Below are positions 17,308-25,869 of a stretch of 64,000 nt of DNA, one piece after another. The notes beneath the pieces were generated by a model. It saw only the letters and a program-made list of their open reading frames with translations, ran no database searches and was not told the DNA's origin. The position numbers were made by a program, and so were the translations under genes. Where the stretch lies: the NCBI RefSeq assembly GCF_000767465.1, contig NZ_CP009293.1, positions 248,001 through 312,000 of the forward strand, given 5' to 3'. Origin of the DNA: Novosphingobium pentaromativorans US6-1. Lineage in GTDB: Bacteria > Pseudomonadota > Alphaproteobacteria > Sphingomonadales > Sphingomonadaceae. How positions within the stretch are numbered: the stretch's first letter is position 1; every line of letters begins with the position of its first letter.

Positions 17308-17616
17308 TCAATCGGTCTCAAAGTCGCGCCAGCGATGGACCAGTTCGATCATCTCGGCCTTGCGATCAAAGGCATCGGGATAGATTGCCCCCTCGTGCTG
17401 GCCGAGGAAGCCGACGATGGTGGTGATATGGGTAGCGATCGTGGGATCGACGCCGAACAGATCGGCGATCGGGAAATGGCCGCAATCCTCACCGTTCCAC
17501 CAGGCAAGGAGGAAGTTCGCAACGCGGCGCGCCTGGCCCGTGTCGGATCGGGCGATCTCGATCAGGCGGTCGAGGGCATTGCGCGCGGCGGTTTTGCTGA
17601 AGGGGCCCCTGTCCAT
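17308..17616 (-). CDS. DUF7673-like accessory protein
   Basis: 102 residues. The core NALDRLIEIARSDTGQARRV followed by ANFLLAWWNGEDCGHFPIAD resembles a small all-helical family (DUF7673, named from memory) common on proteobacterial conjugative elements, often in antirestriction/accessory blocks. It is followed after 4 bases by nothing on this side but lies just downstream of the DUF6915-like gene on the same strand. No biochemical role known. Confidence 0.6.
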   Translation of the reverse strand: MDRGPFSKTAARNALDRLIEIARSDTGQARRVANFLLAWWNGEDCGHFPIADLFGVDPTIATHITTIVGFLGQHEGAIYPDAFDRKAEMIELVHRWRDFETD

Positions 17617-17620
17617 GCGA

Positions 17621-18022
17621 TCAGGCTATATCAGGGATGGCGGCGCGTGAACCGTGAACAGGCACGACAAGATCGGGGTCGAGCCCGGGCGAACCCGCCG
17701 GGTTCCCGCGCAGGATCCAGGGCATGGGCTGGATGAGCCGTGCCCAGTCGGCGAACGACGGTATCCGACCGAGATCCTCCTGGACATGGAGTTCGCCAAT
17801 TAGGCGGACCGGGACATCGCGGCCATCGCTGTTGCGGATCGTGACGCCGAAGATAGCCTCCAAGAGGAAGATACCCTCAGCATGGTGGCGCAAAGCGCGA
17901 TGGCGCGGATCGGCGATGATCTTCTTGGATTCGTCGAACCATTGGTGGAGCGGGAGATAGTCCTCCGGATCGCCGCCCCATCGCCGAACCGAGCTCAGCG
18001 CATGATAATAGCAGTGTGACAT
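17621..18022 (-). CDS. DUF6915-like accessory protein
   Basis: 133 residues. MSHCYYHALSSVRRWGGDPE, then HQWFDESKKIIADPRHRALR and HAEGIFLLEAIFGVTI, match the family I know as DUF6915, with conserved His and Trp residues throughout. VRLIGELHVQEDLGRIPSFA completes the domain. It is cotranscribed with its neighbours (2-4 bp gaps). Function unknown. Confidence 0.7.
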   Translation of the reverse strand: MSHCYYHALSSVRRWGGDPEDYLPLHQWFDESKKIIADPRHRALRHHAEGIFLLEAIFGVTIRNSDGRDVPVRLIGELHVQEDLGRIPSFADWARLIQPMPWILRGNPAGSPGLDPDLVVPVHGSRAAIPDIA

Positions 18023-18024
18023 GG

Positions 18025-18495
18025 CTAGATCTCGGCCTCGGTGGTGTCATAGTCAATAAAGCGGCAGTTATGCGTCAGCGTGACGGCGCCGCTGGCGACC
18101 TCGATGGCGATCGTCCCGCATGCGCCCTCGCCGTCTTCCCAGCCGGCGTGCCGCGCGCAGACGGCATTCTCGGCAAAAGCGGCGAGCGCGTCTTCGAGGG
18201 CGATGGTGCGGGTCGAGGCCTGCCCGTTATATTCGAGGCTGTGATGGTCGCAGAGGATGGACGGGAGCGCGGCGTCTCCGTCCTTATCATAGGCGTGGAC
18301 CTCGCCGACCGTGCCTTCGTCGCCGCCGCCGTCATAATGGATTTCAACGCGGGCGATGCCATGCGCGTTCAGCAGCGGGAGAAAGGCCTCCTTGCAGCGC
18401 GCCTCGACGCTTTGGACGGCCAGGCGCGCCGCCTGCAGGTTGGTGTCGATCGGATCGGGCGTGGCAGAAGCGGCCGCCAGAGTATCGGCGTTCAT
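18025..18495 (-). CDS. DUF6878-like accessory protein
   Basis: 156 residues from the ATG at 18495, preceded by GAGGAG and only two bases past the upstream stop. VEIHYDGGGDEGTVGEVHAY and DHHSLEYNGQASTRTIALED resemble the family known as DUF6878. It is acidic, with one histidine pair, and lies in the same operon as the DUF6915-like gene. Function unknown. Confidence 0.65.
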   Translation of the reverse strand: MNADTLAAASATPDPIDTNLQAARLAVQSVEARCKEAFLPLLNAHGIARVEIHYDGGGDEGTVGEVHAYDKDGDAALPSILCDHHSLEYNGQASTRTIALEDALAAFAENAVCARHAGWEDGEGACGTIAIEVASGAVTLTHNCRFIDYDTTEAEI

Positions 18496-18497
18496 GG

Positions 18498-19010
18498 TCA
18501 AATCTCCTCGAGAATTTTCTGGGCGGCCTCGGCGCTGGCCGGATAGGCGGCGGCGAGGTTGCGATGGAGGATCTCGAAGTCCGGGATGGCAAAGCGCCCA
18601 TCGCCATTCGGCCGCGTGGCGATGAGCGCGCCTGTCACGATGTCATCGATCCGGTCTCGGTCGATCGTCGGGGCGTTGCCGTCCTCATAGCGCACGGGCG
18701 GAGCGAAGCCGGCCTCGGTCCAGCTTGCGAGGCCATCCTGCGCGGCCTCGGTGTAGGCGGCGACGGCTGGGTTCCGCCGATAGGCGCCGGCATCGACCTT
18801 GAGACCGAGCGAACAATAAACGCCGAAGTCGTGGCGGTTGGTGACCGTTACGAGCGCGCAGCCCTCGGGCGGCGGCCCGAAACGGGCGATGATCGCGGCA
18901 CGGTAGGCGGCAACCTCGAGCCGGTTCAGCCGCTCGAAGTGGGGTGTGTGGCCGAGTTGGGCGCAATCCTCGTTGGCGGGGGCGCCGCCGAGGTCGATGA
19001 TGTCGGACAT
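18498..19010 (-). CDS. Hypothetical protein (170 aa), first gene of the DUF6878-DUF6915-DUF7673 operon
   Basis: The start at 19010 (MSDIIDLGGAPANEDCAQLG) has GGGAGAC seven bases upstream. The frame is open 12 codons further but without a ribosome site. It contains FGPPPEGCALVTVTNRHDFG and a C-terminal helical stretch (FEILHRNLAAAYPASAEAAQ). A GC hairpin and purine-rich leader (19047-19060) precede it. Not recognised. Confidence 0.65.
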   Translation of the reverse strand: MSDIIDLGGAPANEDCAQLGHTPHFERLNRLEVAAYRAAIIARFGPPPEGCALVTVTNRHDFGVYCSLGLKVDAGAYRRNPAVAAYTEAAQDGLASWTEAGFAPPVRYEDGNAPTIDRDRIDDIVTGALIATRPNGDGRFAIPDFEILHRNLAAAYPASAEAAQKILEEI

Positions 19011-19156
19011 TCTGGTCTCCCGTCGCGAATGGACAGGGATCCTCAACCCCTCTTCGCTTTACGGCCGCAGGCCGGTGAGGGATTGAAGCTGATAGCAAAG
19101 GGCCCCAGCGTTAGACAGGGCAACAGTCCCGAATAATCTGGGCAGACGTTTCGCTT

Positions 19157-20042
19157 TTGGCAACCATCACGCTTGTCCTGACATTGCTGTTCACCGTCGT
19201 GCCGAGTAGAATGCCGGCCCGTCTTTCGCCATTTTCAGTGCCGCGGCCGCTTGTCCAAATCTCTTGGCTCCGTGATCGGGGTGGTCGCCGACTGGCGGGT
19301 GATGCTCGATCCGGACATCGTCTTCCTTCTGCTCCTTCCGCCACTGTTGTTTCTCGAAGGGTGGCGGATCTCGCCCGACGACATGTTCGAGGATGGCGCG
19401 ACCATCCTCGAGCTGGGGCTGGAGTTCGTCGAGGCGCGCGGTGATGCAATGGCCGTCACGCGCGTTCGCCGGACCACGATCGGGGATCTCATCCAATTGA
19501 CCGCGAACGGGATCATCGTCGTGATGCCGGGTGAGCAGTTACCCACCATCCAGGCCGGCGCCGCGGACTCGATTCGCGTGACGGGCCATCACGAGCCCGG
19601 GTAGCTCGCCATGACGGACGACGGCCTTTCCGGCGCGCGACCTCGCCATCCTGCTCGCGATGGGCGTCATCGTCCTGTCGCTGGGCGCGGCGGCGATCGA
19701 CTTGCCCCTGATGATGCGCGGCCTCGAGATGCCGGCCGAGCCGTCACGCGACGCCGAGATCGAGGCGGCCCACAGCGCGGTGGCCGAAGCCACGATCGCG
19801 AAAATCGAAAGGGTGCAGCATCAGCTTGCGGAGGGCCGCAAGGATGCCGACCTCCATGTGCAAGCTGCGTCGCGGCTGATGGATCTCTCACGCAAGCGCA
19901 TCAAGCGCGAACTGCGGCTGGCCGCGCGCAAGGTGGAGCGCGCGGAATTCTTCCGACGGGTGAGACGGCGCAGGTTTGGCATCGAGGCTGCGCGAAACTC
20001 GTTCGCGACCTCGACCGGGCGCAAGCGCGGCTTGCCGGCTGA
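19157..20042 (+). pseudogene. Decayed cation/proton antiporter (NhaP/CPA1 type)
   Basis: MATITLVLTLLFTVV then VPRPLVQI lie in the frame of 19157; VIGVVADWRVMLDPDIVFLL LLPPLLFLEGWRI continues in the frame of 19251, matching the antiporter N-terminus. Most of the membrane core is missing. From about 19660 MGVIVLSLGAAAIDLPLMMR GLEMP and a helical cytosolic tail (EATIAKIERVQHQLAEGRKD) match the C-terminus, with a last frameshift before LVRDLDRAQARLAG. An internal deletion plus frameshifts make it non-functional. The piece at about 19380-19600 does not fit the transporter and may be foreign. Confidence 0.65.
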
Positions 20043-20091
20043 TCGCCGGTTTGAGGCGCCTGGCACACGCGGAGCTGCCAGATTCGGACGA

Positions 20092-20484
20092 TCAGGAAAG
20101 GACCCTGAGACCCAGATGCTCGACGAAGGGGTCGAAGTCCCGATCGTTATGGAGGAGGGTCAAGCCCGAGACGATGCACCGGGTCGCGATCAGCGTGTCG
20201 ATCGTTTTGCGGACGGTGACACCTTTTGCTCTCAAGGTCCGAAAGTTGCGCGCTGCCTCCACGGCAACATCAGGACCATCGATCTCAATGAACTCGAGCG
20301 ACTGCAGCAGGGCATGGCCACGATTGAAATCCCGGTCGCTGGTAAAGCCCTGGAGAACTTCCGTAAGGATGATATCGCCGATCAGGAGCGGCTCGTTACC
20401 AAGCAAGATTTCGAGGCGGTCTGCCTGAGGCGACGGCGTTCCGCGGAAGAAATCAATCCAGGTGCTGGAATCGACAAGGATCAT
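20092..20484 (-). CDS. vapC: VapC-type PIN-domain toxin (second module)
   Basis: 130 residues from the ATG at 20484. MILVDSSTWIDFFRG carries the PIN Asp, GDIILTEVLQGF the Glu, and TIDTLIATRCIV then HNDRDFDPF the distal acidic residues. It overlaps the antitoxin by 4 bp (ATGA). It belongs to a different VapC subgroup from the toxin at 14701. It is a probable RNase toxin that stabilises the element. Confidence 0.9.
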   Translation of the reverse strand: MILVDSSTWIDFFRGTPSPQADRLEILLGNEPLLIGDIILTEVLQGFTSDRDFNRGHALLQSLEFIEIDGPDVAVEAARNFRTLRAKGVTVRKTIDTLIATRCIVSGLTLLHNDRDFDPFVEHLGLRVLS

Positions 20485-20675
20485 AGGTCCGTCCGCATGG
20501 CGTCGAGGTCGCCATTCCATTCGAACTTGCCGCGGGCCGAGCGCAGCTGGACCTGGGACTGGAGCCTGAGGAGGAGACGCAAGCCGGCTTCCACCGCCTG
20601 CTTTTTCGTCTTGAGGCCGGTCACCTGAAGGGCCTGGGCCATGAGTTTGTCATCGATTTCGATATTGGTTCGCAT
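20481..20675 (-). CDS. vapB: VapB-type antitoxin (second module, DUF2191-like)
   Basis: 64 residues. A short ribbon-helix-helix-like start (MRTNIEIDDKLMAQALQVTG LKTKKQAVEAGLR) is followed by a brief toxin-binding tail (ARGKFEWNGDLDAMRTDL). This matches the small VapB/DUF2191 antitoxins partnered with PIN toxins starting MILVDSSTWI. Confidence 0.88.
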   Translation of the reverse strand: MRTNIEIDDKLMAQALQVTGLKTKKQAVEAGLRLLLRLQSQVQLRSARGKFEWNGDLDAMRTDL

Positions 20676-20768
20676 GATGTGTACCTTTTGTCACTTTCTT
20701 ACACATTAGTAGTTGTCCGGGGATCGGGCAATGCTGTCAAAGTCCTGCGGCAAGCTGACTCTCGGAAA

Positions 20769-20803
20769 AGAAAAAGGCCCCCGCTCGGATGAGCGAGGGC
20801 CTT
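20769..20803 (-). terminator. Terminator after DUF736 copy 2
   Basis: On the minus strand AAGGCCCTCGCTC-ATCC-GAGCGGGGGCC is followed by TTTTTCTTTT. This terminator is unrelated in sequence to the one behind copy 1, so it lies outside the duplicated unit. Confidence 0.8.
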
Positions 20804-20823
20804 GATCAGTCACTACTCGAGCT

Positions 20824-21285
20824 TCAGGCCGCGAACGCGTGTTCGGCGGAGGACTGGCCGAGGCCGGCTTCGGCGCCCTGGCCGCGCTCGGCGGCCTCGT
20901 CGGCACCGGGCAGCGGCGGCAGGCCATCGTCGGCCTTGGGCGCCATCTCGGCAGCGAGATCGCGGCGGCGGGTCGGGCGCGACCACACGATGTTGTAGCT
21001 GCCGTCCTCCTGACGGAACGCCGAGATGTAGAGCGGCGCGGCCAGGCTCGGGTCCTCGATCTTGCCGTTGAGGAACGCCTCGCCCGTGCCGTTCGAGAAC
21101 AGCTCGAACAGCGCGCCCACCTGCACCCAAGAGCGCGAGGCCGACAGCGCCAGCACCTCGTACTTCGGCGCCTTTGGATTGGCCGAGTGCACCTCGCGCA
21201 GCGCGATCGTCATGGCAATCGTCAGCGTCGCGATCTTGCCGACGAAAATGCCGGCGTCATTCTGCTTGATCGAACCGATGTTCAT
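20824..21285 (-). CDS. DUF736 family protein, copy 2 (shortened tail)
   Basis: 153 residues. It is the same as copy 1 over the DUF736 domain and the acidic linker (DEAAERGQGAEAGLGQSSAE), then ends HAFAA where copy 1 continues into its basic tail. The identical leader and ribosome site (CAGGAGAC) precede the ATG at 21285. As the duplication includes upstream DNA, both copies may be expressed. The lost basic tail could affect nucleic-acid binding; this is speculative. Confidence 0.85.
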   Translation of the reverse strand: MNIGSIKQNDAGIFVGKIATLTIAMTIALREVHSANPKAPKYEVLALSASRSWVQVGALFELFSNGTGEAFLNGKIEDPSLAAPLYISAFRQEDGSYNIVWSRPTRRRDLAAEMAPKADDGLPPLPGADEAAERGQGAEAGLGQSSAEHAFAA

Positions 21286-21417
21286 GGGAAAGTCTCCTGG
21301 AAGCTGGTCTCGAACACCGTGTCCGAGCCAAATTCCTCCTCCCCACTCCTCTCCTCGGCCGTTCGGCCGAGCAGGCGCGCAAGCGCCCCATCCGAGGCCC
21401 GCGTCCGCGGCCTCGGG
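20832..21417. repeat. 586-bp direct repeat, right copy
   Basis: By eye this is identical to 14042-14627. The two copies are in the same orientation and flank about 6.2 kb. Confidence 0.85.
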
Positions 21418-21576
21418 GCGACCGGCTCAACGGGAGGCCGAAATGTCGGGCGAGCCTTGCCCCCCTCGCTTCTTGAGCGGCAGCCCTGTGTCGCGACCAG
21501 CTTGTGGGCCTCGATCCATGCCCCGATTTGCATAAGTGGACTTCGGGTTTGCCGTGCGAAGGGTCTGCGACGAGGT

Positions 21577-21903
21577 CTAGTGGATCGAGCCGAACAGGCG
21601 TTTCTTGGCCTCGGCCTGGTGGGCGCCGTCCTTCACGCCGACGGTGGCATCCATATCGGCCGCGAGATCGGCTGCGAGCGTCAAGGGAACTTCGGCATAG
21701 ACCGCAACGACGCGGACGGCGGCCTCGGGGCTTGGAAGCTCGCCCGGTTCAGTGCCGAGCCAGATCGTTGCCTCGCCTTCCTCGGGCTCTTCCTCGGTAG
21801 GCGTGAACACCTGGGCGAAGAAGGTCTGGAGGGGACGGTCCCAGCCGATCACGGCCTTGATGACGCCGTTTCCCGCCCTCGGCTTCAGTTCGTAACGGCT
21901 CAT
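21577..21903 (-). CDS. Hypothetical protein (108 aa)
   Basis: CAGGAGCC precedes the ATG at 21903. It starts MSRYELKPRAGNGVIKAVIG and continues into an acidic stretch (FTPTEEEPEEGEATIWLGTE). It overlaps the upstream 64-aa gene by 4 bp, so both are one unit. No family recognised. Confidence 0.65.
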   Translation of the reverse strand: MSRYELKPRAGNGVIKAVIGWDRPLQTFFAQVFTPTEEEPEEGEATIWLGTEPGELPSPEAAVRVVAVYAEVPLTLAADLAADMDATVGVKDGAHQAEAKKRLFGSIH

Positions 21904-22094
21904 CCCTGGCTCCTGCGGATGCGGTGGCCGACACGCCGGGCCGCGCTTTCCGTGCTGCGCAGCGCCTGGCGGACCGCCGCGGCGGCGCGGAGCGCACCGC
22001 TTCTCGCAAGAAGGTGACGCGCGCTGCGCAGATGGTCAATCGCCTCGTGCACGGCGGCGCGGTCTGCCGGGCGGGCCGCCCTGATCGATCGCAT
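21900..22094 (-). CDS. Small basic hypothetical protein (64 aa)
   Basis: The start at 22094 has AAAGGA eight bases upstream. The sequence is very arginine/alanine-rich (MRSIRAARPADRAAVHEAID then LLARSGALRAAAAVRQALRS) and helical. It is coupled to the next gene by an ATGA overlap, which supports it being real. Confidence 0.5.
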   Translation of the reverse strand: MRSIRAARPADRAAVHEAIDHLRSARHLLARSGALRAAAAVRQALRSTESAARRVGHRIRRSQG

Positions 22095-22119
22095 AGAAGG
22101 GTCCTTTCTAAAGCCGCGG

Positions 22120-23781
22120 TCAGGATGCCGGCGCTGGGGTGACGGGCTCGATGCGGATGTCGATCGCGTTGCGCCCGATGACCGCCGCGAACTGCCGCCC
22201 CTCTGGCACGAACCATTGCGCCCTGTAGGAAATGATCGCGCGCAGCCGTTCGACCAGCGCTGCGTCGTCGCCAAGAAGCAGGCGGGTCGCCATTTCCCGT
22301 GCATCAAGGAGGAAGCGGTCGTTCTGCGTCTCCCAGCTGTCAGCCTCGCGATCGTCGCTGGCGCAGAAGCAGGATGCTTCGAGCAGCTCGACAAGCTCAT
22401 CCGGGGAGATCGCGTCGCGCGAGGCGAGAAGGATGTTCGCCTCCTCGAAGCCCCAGTGATGTGCATCGTCATAGTCGATGACGACGGGGGCCGCGACGGT
22501 CAGCGTCTCGGGCCGCGAGCCTGTGATCTCGACCACGAGCGCGAGCCGGTCGACCGTCCCGCTTTCGAGGTCAGACAGGGTATCGCTGTCGAAGACATGG
22601 GCGGCGCCGTCGCGCTCGATCTCGAACCTCAGCACTGTGATCCGTGGCAGAGCGTCGTACCAGCCATATCCCGCCATCGCATCGTCAGGGTCTGCGAGGC
22701 GGCCTTCGAAGCGGCCGTCGCGGGCGAGCGCGAAGGCCGCGCATTGCTCGAGCGGCGCACCGAAATGCTCCATAAGGACGAGCTCGCCAGCTGGTATCAG
22801 GCCGGAACCATCGCTCACGCTGTTGAGATCGGCCTTGGCCGGTGTCCATCCGCGAAGGAGCGGCGTCGCCTCGGGCAAATCAACGCCGAGCTGCCGGGCC
22901 TCGGCCCATTGGGCGAAGGGCAGGCGATGGCTGCCGAGCGAGGCGATATGGCTGTAGATGATCTTCCGGACGGTATCGCGAAGCGCATCGAGAGCATCGT
23001 TCTCGACCATTTCGCCTCGAGCGGGGAGCACCAACTGCAGGGCGGGTGCGTCGACGATGTCTATCCGTGCCCACCAGCTCCGCTCCTTTTCGTCGACCGA
23101 AGGCAGGGTGCAGGGAACGGTGAGGCCGTGGAAGTTGATGAGCGGCTGATAGTGGGCCGCGCGCGTTGCGTTGAAGAGGCCGATCCGGACCCCGTCGGTC
23201 TCGACGATGACGGCTGCGTCGGCGAGCCAATCCGACTGCGCCAGCTGCGAGCCTCTGAATCGGATCGGCGTCGGGCAATAGCGGGCCGCACCGATGGCTG
23301 CAACTTCGAGCGTCTTCGCCCATTCGTCATCCAGAAGGAGCCGGATTTCGGTGCCGAAAGGTTGGTCGCAGCGGGCGACCGGGATGGGAGTACCCGATTC
23401 CCAGTCGCCGGGCGCGATCGAGACCTGCCAGGCTTCACCACCGGCGCGCGGATGCGAGCGGATTTCGACCTGGCGGCCGGCGAGGCTGAACACGCCCATG
23501 CCGGCAGGGTCTTCGCGGGCGGCGATCTCTTCGTCCCAGCCGGAACGGCCGAGCGCGAGGATCACCGCGGGATCGGCGATCCCGGCGCCGTCGTCGGCGA
23601 TAACGAGCCATTTCCCGTCCTCGGCCTCGGCGACGTCGAGGTCGATACTCGTCGCCCCGGCCCTGCGCGCATTCTGGACAAGCTCGGCGAGCATCGTTCC
23701 GAGCGTGTTGTTAAACAGGCGCGTCACCTTGGTGATCGCGGCCGGATCCACCTGGCTGTGGATGACATTGGGAAGGGGCAT
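22120..23781 (-). CDS. GHKL (Hsp90/MutL/histidine kinase-like) ATPase domain protein
   Basis: 553 residues. The ATP fold is clear: N-box ELVQNARRAGA (about residue 35), G1 DDGAGI (about 65) and G2 PAGMGVFSLAG (about 95). The rest is unlike Hsp90, MutL or kinases and has no HisKA or receiver domain. The start at 23781 (MPLPNVIHSQVDP) is preceded by CAGGAG; the longer open frame upstream is a shadow. Orphan GHKL ATPases next to PRTRC genes are seen on such elements. A DNA- or protein-remodelling role is possible but unproven. A purine-rich leader (23814-23839) lies upstream. Confidence 0.8.
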   Translation of the reverse strand: MPLPNVIHSQVDPAAITKVTRLFNNTLGTMLAELVQNARRAGATSIDLDVAEAEDGKWLVIADDGAGIADPAVILALGRSGWDEEIAAREDPAGMGVFSLAGRQVEIRSHPRAGGEAWQVSIAPGDWESGTPIPVARCDQPFGTEIRLLLDDEWAKTLEVAAIGAARYCPTPIRFRGSQLAQSDWLADAAVIVETDGVRIGLFNATRAAHYQPLINFHGLTVPCTLPSVDEKERSWWARIDIVDAPALQLVLPARGEMVENDALDALRDTVRKIIYSHIASLGSHRLPFAQWAEARQLGVDLPEATPLLRGWTPAKADLNSVSDGSGLIPAGELVLMEHFGAPLEQCAAFALARDGRFEGRLADPDDAMAGYGWYDALPRITVLRFEIERDGAAHVFDSDTLSDLESGTVDRLALVVEITGSRPETLTVAAPVVIDYDDAHHWGFEEANILLASRDAISPDELVELLEASCFCASDDREADSWETQNDRFLLDAREMATRLLLGDDAALVERLRAIISYRAQWFVPEGRQFAAVIGRNAIDIRIEPVTPAPAS

Positions 23782-23903
23782 CGGGGTCTCCTGGGCAAGA
23801 GCGAACAGGCTCACCCCTCCCCTGCCCTTCTCCTCTTTCGCTCGGGCCGGCGCACACACGGACGGCGTCGGCGCAGAGGAGTGAAACGGCCGGGGAACCC
23901 ACG

Positions 23904-24383
23904 CTACGCGCAGCGACGTTCCTTCTCGGCCGGCGATTCGATGTTGACGTAGCGCTGGCCGCCCCTGCGGCGTTTGCGGATGCGGCCATCGACGAACGCC
24001 TGGGCCCAGCGGCTGGCTTCGTCCGCGCGGGCGGCCATGGCGCATTCATCAGCCTGTTTGAACAACGCATAGGCGAGCGCATATTGGGCGCGCTCGGGCA
24101 GGGCGAGCAGCGTCGCGGTGACGGGCAAGGCCCCCTCGTAGAATTCCAGGATATGACGGCCGCCACCATGGTGCATCAGGATGGCAAGGAGGCTCCTGCT
24201 TCCAGGACCGGTCGGCCTCGCGATCTGAATGTCATGCGAGCCATAGGTCACGGAGGTCTGGGACGCCCCGGGCTCGCCGCGATGGAAGACGCGATCCTCG
24301 CGGTCGGGCAAGGGGTGGGCGAGCACCTCGTAGCCGTCGAAATTGTCGGCGCCGCGGATGCGATTATGTCCGATGACGGTCAT
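23904..24383 (-). CDS. Hypothetical protein (159 aa)
   Basis: GAGGAGAAC precedes the ATG. It begins MTVIGHNRIRGADNFDGYEV. It contains a helical segment (RAQYALAYALFKQADECAMA) and a basic C-terminus (GRIRKRRRGGQRYVNIESPA). It lies between the PRTRC cassette and the GHKL gene on the same strand. Not recognised. Confidence 0.6.
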   Translation of the reverse strand: MTVIGHNRIRGADNFDGYEVLAHPLPDREDRVFHRGEPGASQTSVTYGSHDIQIARPTGPGSRSLLAILMHHGGGRHILEFYEGALPVTATLLALPERAQYALAYALFKQADECAMAARADEASRWAQAFVDGRIRKRRRGGQRYVNIESPAEKERRCA

Positions 24384-24460
24384 GGCAAGTTCTCCTCATC
24401 CCCGGGCGAAGGTCGCCGGGTTTGGATGGGCACGGGATGGGCGTGGTAGTCGGTCGGGCT

Positions 24461-25219
24461 TCAGTCGCCGCGCGGGAGCGGGATCGGCACGGCCTGGCCG
24501 CTGGCGAGGTTGATGAAGGCGCCGGCGTGGCCGATGGAACCGCGACCGAGCAGATCGAACAGCAGCGCGAGCGCGTGACTGGCCAGCACTCGGTTGACGA
24601 AGAGGGACTGGCGTTCGAGCGCCTCGGCCACCGAGCAGGAGGGAGCATCGTCCTCAGCTAGAGTTTCGTCGGCGAGCTCCGGGAAGGCCTCGAGCACGGT
24701 CGGCAGGCGAAGCTTCACATTGCCCGTCGGGCGGCATGGGCAGCCGATCAGATATTGTCCGTCGCTGGCGCGGTTGCCGAGGTCCATCCAATAGGTCGGC
24801 ACGGTCCTGCCATCGCCAAGGACGGCGCCCAATTCGCGGCGGGCCGAAGCGGTGTCGACGCAGGTGATGAGAATGTCGGTGCCGTCGATTTCGACCGCAT
24901 CGGGGGCTCGCCCATGAACCGCCTTCCAGGCCAGGCCGTGGGCGAGGTTGATCCGTTCGGTGAGGGTGCGCGCCTTCGAGTTGCCGACATCGCAGCGATA
25001 GAAGGGCTGACGGCCGAGATTGGCCTCGGTTACAATGTCGTCGTCGACTACGGTGACCTCCAGCGAACGCGAGGAGATCGCGCGCAGAGCCGTGTCGAGC
25101 GAGGCCAGGCCCATCAGCATCTGAGCTCCATTGCCGCCGCATCCCACGAGCAGGATCCGGACCGCGCGATTGTCGAAGATGGCGGGAAGATAGTGGCGCT
25201 GGGGCTTGTCAGGCTGCAT
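24461..25219 (-). CDS. PRTRC system ThiF-family protein
   Basis: 252 residues. A Rossmann nucleotide-binding loop (ILLVGCGGNGAQMLMGLASL), an acidic segment (VTVVDDDIVTEANLGRQPFY) and GTDILITCVDTASARREL match the E1/ThiF adenylyltransferase fold. In the PRTRC cassette (ParB-related, ThiF-related) this is the last gene. The family's chemistry has not been worked out to my knowledge; adenylation of a small partner such as PRTRC C is a reasonable guess. The first ~100 bases overlap the end of protein A. Confidence 0.88.
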   Translation of the reverse strand: MQPDKPQRHYLPAIFDNRAVRILLVGCGGNGAQMLMGLASLDTALRAISSRSLEVTVVDDDIVTEANLGRQPFYRCDVGNSKARTLTERINLAHGLAWKAVHGRAPDAVEIDGTDILITCVDTASARRELGAVLGDGRTVPTYWMDLGNRASDGQYLIGCPCRPTGNVKLRLPTVLEAFPELADETLAEDDAPSCSVAEALERQSLFVNRVLASHALALLFDLLGRGSIGHAGAFINLASGQAVPIPLPRGD

Positions 25220-25869
25220 GGAACATCTCCCGAAAATGGGCTGCGCGGCACGGCGAGGAACATGCCCCCGGCGCAGAGCCGGGCGGCCATTACCGGCCCC
25301 GCCGGATGGTCGAGCCGGCCGACGACGAGCGAGATCTTGGTGGCATGGGTATCGTCGGCATCGTCGGTGGCGCTGAAGAATGCGGAGCCCCGCCCGTGGC
25401 TATGGATGTCGCAGACCATGTGCCAATCGGGCGGCAGCACCGGGGTTCGGTAAACGAGGCGCGAGGGCGTCGCCTCGTCGACATCCGGAAGATTCACCGC
25501 GAACTCACCGCTCGCCTCGTTCCACAGTATGAAGGCGGCCGCTTCATTGGGGAGCGCTGCGCGGAAGTGGTCGAGGATCGCGGCCAGATGCTCGCCTGGG
25601 ATCAGTCCGCAGCGCAAGTCGGCCTTGGGTTCGCCAATGCTGCCATAAGGGATATGGGCGGCGAAGGGCGGCGAAAGGGGAGCGTCAAGCGCCAGCCAGG
25701 GGCGGCGCAGGATGAGCATCACGCCGTCTTTACCAACGGCCAGGCCATGCCCGGCGCGACCGTCACGAAGCGCATCGAGCGCGGGCGATCGTCCCGTGGA
25801 CGGGACCGGATAACAAGGAGCGGCAGCGATCAGCGCCGCCGCGGTGGGATCGTCGGCGAGCATGGTCAT
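25114..25869 (-). CDS. PRTRC system protein A (JAB-like metallopeptidase fold)
   Basis: 251 residues as drawn. WHMVCDIHSHGRGSAFFSAT DDADD is a JAMM-like HxH...SxxDxxD site, suggesting a metal-dependent isopeptidase-type fold. The last ~35 residues are a shadow of the ThiF start. In another frame the DNA reads HFREMFHAA and stops at the ThiF ATG, so the true end may be near 25205 with an indel around 25230. The start at 25869 overlaps the protein B stop (ATGA); an ATG at 25863 is an alternative. Confidence 0.82.
   Translation of the reverse strand: MTMLADDPTAAALIAAAPCYPVPSTGRSPALDALRDGRAGHGLAVGKDGVMLILRRPWLALDAPLSPPFAAHIPYGSIGEPKADLRCGLIPGEHLAAILDHFRAALPNEAAAFILWNEASGEFAVNLPDVDEATPSRLVYRTPVLPPDWHMVCDIHSHGRGSAFFSATDDADDTHATKISLVVGRLDHPAGPVMAARLCAGGMFLAVPRSPFSGDVPCSLTSPSATIFPPSSTIARSGSCSWDAAAMELRC

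Noticed and set aside
22216..23952. 578-residue open frame on the plus strand
   Set aside because: Antisense shadow of the GHKL ATPase; no ribosome site and arginine/aspartate-rich shadow composition.
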